Assembly (NCBI RefSeq): GCF_019112545.1
Contig: NW_025064892.1
Location: 787,921 to 851,920 of the forward strand
DNA: 64,000 nucleotides
Direction: 5' to 3'
DNA from: Guyanagaster necrorhizus
Lineage: Eukaryota; Basidiomycota; Agaricomycetes; Agaricales; Physalacriaceae
The notes under the pieces: model-generated
Seen by the model: the letters and a program-made list of their open reading frames with translations, nothing else
What the model was told of the DNA's origin: nothing
Databases searched by the model: none
Shown here: piece after piece, positions 56,007-64,000 of the stretch
Numbering within the stretch: the first letter of the stretch is position 1
Layout of the letters: each line of letters starts with the position of its first letter
Made by a program: the position numbers and the translations under genes

Positions 56007-56506
56007 TGTTAGGAATGTGCTAATCAAGTGGGTTTGAGTGCATGTGCAGAGACCAGCAGAGTGCATGGATATCAACAAAGCTATTGGCAATGTCACTCTT
56101 GAGTTGGAGCCTAAGGATTTAGATAGACAGAGCAGAGTTCTATTGGAGAAGCAAAGAGGAGTATCCTTCAGAGCAGAATCCAATGAATGAGATAGAAAGA
56201 AGTTGAAGTGAGTGTGAAGTGTAGATGGCTATCCAAGTTAATATTTGAACTGAGTAGTTATAATGATTATATATGGCTTTATATACTAATGGTAGCTAAT
56301 TCTAAGTTGGGTTCCATTGGGTTCTGATGTCAATATTTACTACTGAGTTCAGAGTCTAGATATTACAATGTGAAATATGAATGTAAAATAATAATAGTGA
56401 AAATAAAATTAATAGGTAATAAAAAGTAGGTGAAGTCCAGTGGGTTTTAGCAATTAAATCTGTGGTTGGTTGAGGTGACATAAAGGCTAGCAGCATGTGC
56501 ATAATA
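56007..56506 (-). repeat. 5' LTR of GypB#3
   Basis: 500 bp. A minus-strand TATATAAA box (56285-56278) lies 34 nt before ATATTTGAACT (56241-56251), which matches the primer site at 55994-56004 except for transitions. Confidence 0.93.
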
Positions 56507-56511
56507 TAATC

Positions 56512-59067
56512 AATCATTGTAGTCATGCCATCTCTGCAAGTACAAATTTTGTAGAGGTGATGATTAAGAATTTGATTAATTGCATAGTGTTCTTTGTTAT
56601 TGATCAAGTCAGAGAGTGAAGGTGGAAGCTGTTCTTGATTTGGGAATGCAGGCACAATAAATGGTGTTAGGAGAGACTCATTAAAGACATCATGGATCTT
56701 CCAGTTGATTGGAAGATAGAGCTTATATGCAGAATTGCTGACTTTAGCCATTATGAGAAAGGATCCAGTGTGCTTGTCAGCAAGTTTTCACTTCAGGTGG
56801 AGAAGATGGAGGTTGGTTGTGTCCAACCAGACTTTATCATTAATGTTATATGCATGTGCTGAAGAGCAGTATTTGTTGTACTGTTTCTTCATAGAGATAG
56901 CTGCTTTTTTAAGAGCAGCTTGAGTTTCTTTGTAAATCTTAGATATGGTGGTTGTAAAATCAGAAGAGACAAGAGTCATAGTATAGGTGTGTTCAGTGTG
57001 GGAGACATTAGGGTACCAACCATGGTTGATGAAGAACAGCATTTTTCCTGTTGCTGAGTGAATCCTGTTGTTGTGTTGAAAAGCAGCAAGAGTAAGCCAT
57101 TCAATCCAGTCATTCTATCAGTAGTTAATGAATAACCAGAGATATTTCTCAATCTCTTGATTTACTCTCTCTGTCTGTCTGTCAGTTTGCAGGTGGTATG
57201 CCATGGAAGCATTTCAGTGAATGTTCAGCAGTCAGTACAAGTCATTGAGAAATTTCAAGATGAATTATGGTCCTCAGTCAGAGATTACAACTTGAGGCAT
57301 TCCATATTTAGCATAAACTTTATCTCATAGAATCTTTGCTCACCCTTCTGAGGTTAATTCCATTGAGCGCATGATTGGAATGATTACTTTAGAGAACTAA
57401 TCAACAATGATAATGATCACATTATAATCATTGCATTCTGATAATCTAGTTATCATATCCACTGAAATGTGGGTCCATAATACTTGAGAGACCTCATTTG
57501 GATGAAGTGATGCCACTCATCATTTCCTGTGCTGACAGGCCTCACACTCTTTGATATAACATTTAATATCTTGGACCATCTTTGGCCACCAGTATTCTCA
57601 TAGTATCAGCTCTTTGATTTTAGCAATGCCTGAGTGTCCTGTGGTTGTATAGTTATGACATGTGATAATGATTTCATCATGAAGCTGCTGATTCCATGAG
57701 ATATAGATCTGCTCATTATAGTGAATCAGCTCTCTATCTTTTGTCATACCTCACTTATGATTGAGTGATAGAGTCACTTGTTGGTCCCATTTGCTGTTGT
57801 CTCTTGTCACACTCTTGATCTGCTCATGAATCTTCTCCTCTGTTGGCATTATCATTGCTCAAAAGTGTTTAGATTTCAACAATACCACTCCTTTATTGTT
57901 ATCTCCTCCTTGATCATAGTCAGCTCATTAACTAAGCAGATCCACTTTCTTGTTGGTGACCTCAGCTTTGTAGTGAAGAGTATATTCATATTGAGATAGT
58001 TCAGTCACTCAGCAGGCTTGTCATCAGTTAAGCTTCTGTGGTTGTTAGAAATACCAAAGGTTTTAATGGTCTGTCCAAACTTCAAAGGTCTGGACCATAC
58101 CAATTAAATAGTGAAAATGATATTCTCAGTAAGGCATTACTTTAGATCATTAAATGTGGCCTGTTGGGAATGTCCTCAATTCTATGGTATGTTGCCAGTC
58201 AGTTGGATCATGGGTCACATGATTTTACTGTAATCTTAAATGAATTAGTGGTAGAAGTTGGTAAATCTAAGGAAGGACTGGAGTTTCTTCTTCTTGGTCA
58301 GCACTGGCCAGTCAGTTACTCTGGCTATTTTGACTAGATCCATTTGGATACTTTCTTCACTGATAATGATCTTGAGGTATTCTGTTTCTAGGACTTCAAA
58401 CTCATATTTTTCAGCTTTAAGGAAGAGTTTGTGCTTCCTCATCAGTTTGAGGACCTGTTGAACTAGCTGTCAGTGTTCTGTTTGATCTTTAGACATGATC
58501 AGGATGTTGTCTAGGTATATTGTTACTTTTTCAGTGGTGATAAGATCCTTGAAGATGTCATTCATCATCCATTAGAAGGTGGCTGGCAAATTCATTAGCC
58601 TAAAGAACATTACTATGAGTTTGAATAGGCTCTGATTCATTCAGAAAGCTGCCTTCCATTTGTTGCCCTCTTCTATTCATATGTTATTGTATCCTCATTA
58701 GACATTGAGCTTTATATAATATTTTGCCTCTTATAGCTTATCCATCAGTTCTGAGATTAGCAAAAATAGATAACAATTTTTGATTGTCATTTTATTTAGC
58801 TTTTGATAGTCCTATACTAGTCAGAATTTGCTATCCTTCTTTTTGATGAAGAAGAATGGTGAAGTCATAGAGGACTTTGATGGTTGGATCCATCTGCTGA
58901 AAAGGTTCTTATCTAGGCACTTATCAAGTTCCTGTTGCTTGTGATTCTCTAGGAGGTAGGTTTTACAGTCAAGGTTAGTATTGGCATTGGGGATTAGCTC
59001 AATCATATGATCTTAGAGTTTGGATTCTGGCAACTCATCAAAACTCTCTTTGTCAAATAAGTCCTAA
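56512..59067 (-). pseudogene. GypD#2 pol: RT, RNase H remnant, integrase, chromodomain start
   Basis: From 59067 down: RT start 'YLLENHKQQELDKCLDKNLF' with 'SSMTSPFFFIKKKDSKF'. The catalytic block reads YLDN instead of YLDD (58506-58517, second Asp lost by G-to-A). Then 'KAEKYEFEVLETEYLKIIIS'. RNase H is deleted between about 58120 and 58145 ('TENIIF' runs into 'HYLIGMVQTFEVWTDH'). Integrase and 'YNINDKVWLDTTNLHLLHLK', 'WKIHDVFNESLLTPFIV' follow, ending in the first half of the chromodomain at the GypB#3 insertion. Confidence 0.88.
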
Positions 59068-59532
59068 TGTTATAATTCTCTATGATTTTCTTTCACTTTT
59101 TATCTATTAACTTCTATTTATGCTTAGTCAGAGTATCTATACCAGTGCTTAAGACTATGGGACTGGATTAGTCAGCACAACCAGTCCAGTTGGTCATTAT
59201 CTTCTAACAAGACAATGCCTCTTAATGATATACAACAACACTATTATAAGTAGTAGTGACACTCAAGGACAATGAGCATAATAACTACAGAGAATATAAT
59301 TAGTAGCAGTATTTATAGTAACACCATACAATTGTATATAAGTAGAGCAGCTCTTGCTGGCATAACCCAGCTTTGAGCTAAAGTTTACTTTCACACTATT
59401 CTCAAGCTAATCAAAAAGGTCTTGTAGCATAATGATTAATATTCATATCAGTGGACTCTGCTGTTTCACTCAAAGTGCAAAGTGATGACAGTTTATCATG
59501 TGTCTATAATCACATGCAGCTTGGGTCTAACA
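59068..59532 (+). repeat. 5' LTR of GypC#2
   Basis: 465 bp, homologous to the GypC#1 LTR (TGTTATAATT...GGTCTAACA). TATATAAG (59335-59342) lies 34 nt before AGCTTTGAGCTAA (59369-59381). Confidence 0.88.
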
Positions 59533-59533
59533 A

Positions 59534-59546
59534 TTAGCTTGAAGCT
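59534..59546 (+). other. GypC#2 primer binding site, self-priming type
   Basis: TTAGCTTGAAGCT, 2 nt inside the LTR. It pairs with AGCTTTGAGCTAA (59369-59381); the two mismatches are one TG/CA dinucleotide. Confidence 0.65.
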
Positions 59547-59559
59547 TTCTCTTTTCTTT

Positions 59560-62500
59560 TCTCATATACAATAAGTGTGAAGAAAACTGAATATCATCAA
59601 TCAACTCAGAATCTCTGAACTTTAATCATGAGTTTTTCAAACTCCTTGCCTCCATCATCACAACATTATTAGGCTTGTTGGTTGTCATCCAACTTTACCA
59701 AGGAAGACAGTCTATTACTGCTTGAGCAGTCAGACACTACTAAGAATTCTAAAACATCCACTGAATCCTATAAAATATCACATCTGATCTCCTTCTCCAT
59801 GATATCCCAGTCACTCCTTGAACCTCCTACCAGCCCACAACAGGAGCTGTACCTCAAGCTGAGCCTAGGAGAATGAATTCATGGAGCAATCTGCAAGAAG
59901 GACATACCTACTCCTCTTGACTCAGAAACAACAGCAGAAACAGCAATCCTCACCTCACAGGGTTCAGAAACCTATAGGTCCCACTGCTGGTCTCTAACCA
60001 CAAGAAAAAGGATCTCCCCAGTGACTTCTTTGATGATGTGCCCTCTGACAATCTCTCTCCTCCAGCTGGAGAGATTGGAAACATTGCTAGAGACTCTCTT
60101 GATGCTGTTAGAGTGGCTTCAAGATCCCAACCCATTTTGCCTATGAACTCCAGACACAACTCTCTCTATACCACCCTGCAGTCCAGCCTGCATCTTCAGT
60201 CAGAGAGTCTCTACACCTCAGACATAGAGCCAGAAAAAGAGCATGAAGATTGAGGGTCTACTATCTAAGGCATCATTGACCACTATTCCAGAGACTTTAC
60301 TGAAGAAGAGCTCAGAGCCATCAGTGATAAGGTCCTCCAGAATCTTGACTGGGCAGAAGAAGAAAACACATGAAAGGAAGCCCTTCACTATGACAAGTTA
60401 TATGACATGCAGTATCATCAATGACAATGAGAGCTCAAAGCAGCTGAGTGAGGCATCTTTAGCTCCTGCATTTCTGATCAATGAATAGATCACACCTGCT
60501 CTCCATGCAGAGAGTCTAGTACTGCCACAAGAACCAAAACCAACTCCTAGGCAAGAGTCCTACAGCTTTATCATCTCCAGCAAAGCCACAAGGAGGGACA
60601 ATTATCTTCCTCTCTGAAGGAATGATGACCACCAAACCATTAGTATTGCCAGTACTAATACTATCCCCTCATATGCTGACTTCATACTCAATGCATATGG
60701 GCTTTGAGTTCCTCTCAATACCTATATCTCAGACTAAGGACTCTGATGATTCTTGAGAGGAAGAGTTGCTTGACTCTTCCTTAATTTCAGATTCTATGCC
60801 AACTTCCATATCTATAGCCAAGACTTGAAGGAGGTGTAAGCACATGGGGGGAATAGATATGATCCTGACCTTAGTGCCACCCTCCAGCCTCCTCCTCCAG
60901 CTAATATCACTAGACCAAGCAACAACAATCAGCTTGCTGGAGATAACACAACTCTCAGCACTAGTTATCTATAACTCATGTGACAACCCTCTCATCAAGG
61001 ACAGCAGAGATGAGAGCAGTGAGGAAGGAGATAATGAGGATAGTGATCTCTTTGCCCTTCCAGAAGATTATTAATATCCAGGGAACTCAGCAGAAGAAAC
61101 TGACAAAGAATTACTTGCTGAAGAAATACAATAACAAAGGGAAAAAGAATACAGCAAGTTGTATAAAGAAGGGGCAGCCTTCCTATAGAGGGATGCCAAA
61201 TGGGTTGCCTCAGCAATGAAGCAGAAGTATATTTATAGAGACAGTAATGAACAATGGGATATCTTATGATATTCTACCATAAAATATGCAATTGATGTTT
61301 ATAACAGAGGATATCCAGAAGACCAACTCAGCAAATTGCTGGAGTATAAGTCCCTATATGATATTGAACCAATGCTATGGATGTCATCAACAAATCTGAG
61401 GCATGCCATATATATAGCACTATTCATCTGAATCCAGACCAGTTGGTTCTTCTATGCTACTCTATTCATCTGCTCTTTGGCAACTCACACATTTGATCCT
61501 GACTACAGTGAGACCCTCAGCACAGCAACCCTCAAAATCTCTAGACTGATAAGAGAAGCAGATTACTTGGTGGACAGTCACCATCTGATAAAGCAAAAAG
61601 CAGCAGAGCAGGAAAAGATCTGATCAAAGATGATCTGGAAGCCATTCAATTAGGATTTACCATCAGGAATGAGGTAATTGTATAAAAGGAAGCTGCTCAG
61701 CAGAGAAGCCTGGTGGCTGATGACAACTCCTTGCACTCTTTCCCTGGTCCCTCCAACCAAATGGTGATGACCACTATTTGATCAATACCCAAATCCAATG
61801 GGTGCTTTACCACAAAATGCTGCTATGCTCTAATGCAAGTCTGACTTTCTTTGAACATTCTATCCTTTCAAAGGTGCCTCTGATGATATTGACTGCTTTC
61901 TCATCAACTGCAAACAGTATTTTGAGGTGTACATCATATATTTCAGGACTGATATGAACAAAATGGCATTTGCAGCCTTATACTTCAAAAGCAAAGCCAA
62001 GCAATAGTGGATACTTATCTCTTCCATGTTCTACTCCTCCACCAGACAGCACCACTGCTTCTCTTCATGGCTGGTATTCAAACAAATGGTCTGTGACAAG
62101 TTTATAGACCCAGCCATTCAGGAAATGCATAAAAACAAGATGAAAGAACTACAGATGGCCAGAGATAAGGTCACAAGTGAATACTTTGATGAATTGAAAT
62201 GACTAGAAACCCTAGCTGGAATATGAGAAAGTACCAACAATGACAGATGAATGGTTGAGTATCTAAAACTTGGTGTGCCCTCATCATACATCTCAATGAT
62301 CTCCAATATCAGAACCAATATCCTGAAGGGATATGATGTATGAAAAGACTGAATCACAGAAATGAACAAAGAGCACCTCTGATAGAAGACAGTAAACACT
62401 GACCACACACCCAACAAAAAGTCTATCTCCTCCTCCAACAGCAAAACCAGCTCTCCTCCAAAGGCTGGCAGCACTACAACATCTTCCTATACAGCCCAAA

Positions 62501-62760
62501 AGACTAGGACCAGAATAACCTACACTGAGACCAGGAAGCTGATAGACATTGACCATACAAAGAAGAAAGAAAAGTGTTTCAACTGTGGGCAGAAGGAGCA
62601 TATAGCCAAGGATTGCCTCAAGAAGAAAAAAATCCAGGAAGACATCTGAATGCAGATTGCTGAACTCCAAAGAGAAGAAGAGGCACTTGAGACCAAGACA
62701 AAGATAGAAGAAGTAAAAGATAAGGCTGATCAGTGAGCAATTCCACTGTATCAGCCAATG
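59560..62760 (+). pseudogene. GypC#2 gag
   Basis: A Ser/Pro/Glu-rich N-terminal part with stops (59600-61240) precedes the capsid 'FKGASDDIDCFLINCKQYFEVYIIYFRTDMNKMAF' (about 61870-61975) and 'CDKFIDPAIQEMHKNKMKELQMARDKVTSEYFDELK'. The zinc knuckle CFNCGQKEHIAKDC (62575-62616, CX2CX4HX4C) is intact, followed by 'LKKKKIQEDI'. It is closely colinear with GypC#1 gag. Stops occur mostly where relatives have Arg, Gln or Trp. Confidence 0.85.
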
Positions 62761-63560
62761 GACTTCATGGTGTGCAACAGCTGCTGAGCAGACTGATAGT
62801 ACTTCTGTAGCTACCCCTATATCTAAATTATACATGCATTCAAATATACCTGCATTGACCACTACATACCATGACAAAGAATTGCCAAAAGAAAGAACTC
62901 AAATGCCTACAGGCCAAACAAGGAGAGAGGCCCCCTCTCAATGATTCAAGCCATTCAATACTGAATGGACATAGTGAGTCATAAAGGAGACACCAGATAA
63001 AGCAGTAGCAAAAGTGGTACTCAAGAATGGGGTACACTGGATCTGAGTTAAAGAGGTGGAGAACCAAGTAGTTAAGGAGATGAGGAAAGCCAAACAGTTC
63101 TAAGCCTTTGAATAGCTTGATGAACTCTGAGGATCCTGACAATACATCCAGAGAGCCAAAATAATAGGATGGGATTTGACCACTAAGGCTCAAATTGAGA
63201 CTTTAACCAACCAGACCATTCATTCAGTAATCACCTTAATTGACTGTGAGTGCACTGGCAGCTCAATCAATCAGACCTTCATCAAAACCCACTAACTATC
63301 TATCTGGGTCATAATGGCCCTAATCTCCATATACAATACCAATAGCACAAAAAACCAAGCTGACTCACTCACTGAGTTTGTTGAACTCAGGTTAACCATT
63401 GGAAATCATTCTGAATGGATTGACTTGGCTGTCACTGACTTAGGAACCAAGGAGATGTTTCTGGAACATGACTGGCTAATCTGTTATAATCCACTCATTA
63501 ACTGGAAGACTGGCTGACTCACCTTTGCATGCTGCAAATGTCAGAAAATACTGTTTGAAC
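62761..63560 (+). pseudogene. GypC#2 protease region
   Basis: A linker similar to that of GypC#1 ('IHAFKYTCID'-type frame with stops) leads to a protease remnant. The active-site loop is very degraded (about 63235-63270), but 'ISIYNTNSTKNQADSLTEFVELRLTIGNHSEWIDLAVTDL' and 'EMFLEHDWLICYNPLINWKTG' (63330-63517) are clear. Confidence 0.8.
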
Positions 63561-64000
63561 TGCCCAACAAGGATTTAGAGGATCAGTGAGACCAGGAGAT
63601 GGAGGATGGCAAAACTATTCTTGTGGTTGACATCCAACCAGCCCTACATCTGCATGCCATTCATTATGCTAATGATTTAGCAGCAAAGGCAAATGCACAA
63701 AAGAAGGAAAGAACATTTGAAGAGATGATACCGGAATAGATGCAGGACTACTGGGACCTGTTTAAGAAGGAGAGTTTTGATGAATTGTCAGAACTGAAGT
63801 GATGGGACTATGCCATCAAACTAATTCCAAACACTAATCCCAACCTCAACTGCAAAATGTATCTGCTTGATCTTCATGAACAACAGGAGCTAGATAATTT
63901 CTTGAAAGAAAATCTCTCCAGTGGATGGATTTGACCATCAAAGTCAATGGCATCACCATTCTTCTTTGTCAAAAAGAAGGATGATAAACTTTGATCAGTC
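63561..64000 (+). pseudogene. GypC#2 reverse transcriptase N-terminus, cut by window edge
   Basis: It reads 'LFKKESFDELSELK', 'IKLIPNTNPNLNCKMYLLDLHEQQELDNFLKENLSSGW' and 'SPFFFVKKKDDKL', the N-terminal part of gypsy RT, up to the window end. Confidence 0.85.

Larger units (their letters stand above)
41213..56506 (-). mobile_element. GypB#3, Ty3/gypsy chromovirus with GypD'#3 inside
   Basis: LTRs of 500 bp each (41213-41712, 56007-56506) and the TSD TAATC (41208-41212 and 56507-56511). Removing it rejoins the GypD#2 chromodomain frame. Without GypD'#3 it is about 7.47 kb. It carries the antisense accessory gene but has deletions in integrase and at the gag start. Confidence 0.93.
40607..59067 (-). 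mobile_element. GypD#2, Ty3/gypsy chromovirus, interrupted by GypB#3 and GypC#2
   Basis: A minus-strand element: 3' LTR 40607-41068, chromodomain tail to 41207, then GypB#3 (TSD TAATC), then pol from 56512 to 59067, where GypC#2 enters the RT N-terminus. Gag and the 5' LTR must lie right of the window. Confidence 0.85.
59068..64000 (+). mobile_element. GypC#2, Ty3/gypsy chromovirus, runs off the right edge
   Basis: A plus-strand element in the RT of GypD#2: 5' LTR 59068-59532, primer site, gag, protease and RT start. The probable TSD on the left is CCTAA (59063-59067); the right end is outside the window. Confidence 0.88.

Noticed and set aside
62293..62877. 194-aa minus-strand open frame
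   Set aside because: It lies opposite the GypC#2 gag zinc knuckle; the plus strand holds the conserved domain.
3390..64000. CRISPR array, tRNA or rRNA genes, replication origin
   Set aside because: The many similar segments are dispersed LTRs of 300-530 bp, not short regularly spaced repeats. No cloverleaf with A/B boxes or rRNA sequence was recognised by eye; a covariance-model search would be needed for certainty.
3390..64000. A single novel host gene cluster hidden in the repeats
   Set aside because: Essentially every stretch with protein-like composition could be assigned to gag, pol or the GypB accessory gene; 5572-7266 stays unassigned but shows no intact frame.

Overview
The window looks like genomic DNA of a filamentous basidiomycete, probably an Agaricomycete; the species cannot be told. 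The evidence is two host genes with many very short introns (41 to 56 nt, CTAAC-like branch points), and Ty3/gypsy chromovirus gag and pol families of the kind common in mushroom genomes.

Host part (1-3389): two genes in tandem on the minus strand. EAF (ELL-associated elongation factor; five exons, 3' end cut by the window edge) follows NOP58 (box C/D snoRNP core protein; seven exons, complete, 567 aa). This part has ordinary CpG content and open, spliced reading frames.

Transposon part (3390-64000): from about 170 bp upstream of the NOP58 start codon to the window end, all sequence I could assign is LTR retrotransposon. It is almost free of CG dinucleotides and full of stop codons, as expected from long exposure to cytosine methylation/deamination or a RIP-like process. 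It resolves into a deep nest, most junctions being supported by target-site duplications (TSDs). From the outside in: a Ty1/copia remnant (minus, 3390-5571, split by a 1.4-kb solo-LTR-like element, 'LTR-A'); gypsy GypE#1 (plus, 7267-9039 visible); GypB#1 (minus, starts 9040). GypB#1 carries two insertions. The first is GypD#1 (minus, 13094-36783), which contains GypB#2 (minus, 14374-30010), which contains LTR-A copy 2 (17781-19196) and GypC#1 (plus, 19723-27494). The second is GypE#2 (plus, about 37779 on), which contains GypD#2 (minus, 40607 on), which contains GypB#3 (minus, 41213-56506, itself split by GypD'#3, minus, 45536-53351) and GypC#2 (plus, 59068 to beyond the window). The family names are mine.

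Three observations stand out. (1) In every gypsy family whose 5' LTR is visible (GypB, GypC, GypD, GypD', GypE), the sequence just inside the 5' LTR is not tRNA-like. It is complementary over 11-13 nt to a stretch of the same LTR lying 33-35 nt downstream of a TATA-like box, that is, at the predicted RNA 5' end. The sequences differ between families but covary, which points to Tf1/sushi-type self-priming. (2) GypB copies #1 and #3 carry, between pol and the 3' LTR and on the opposite strand, a gene with a Gal4-like Zn2Cys6 motif and a likely intron; copy #2 lacks exactly this block. (3) Where two copies can be compared, many differences are reciprocal TG/CA pairs, the footprint of lost methylated CpG sites on either strand.

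None of the retrotransposons looks able to make intact Gag-Pol; all coding annotations there are pseudogenes, described by the domains still readable.
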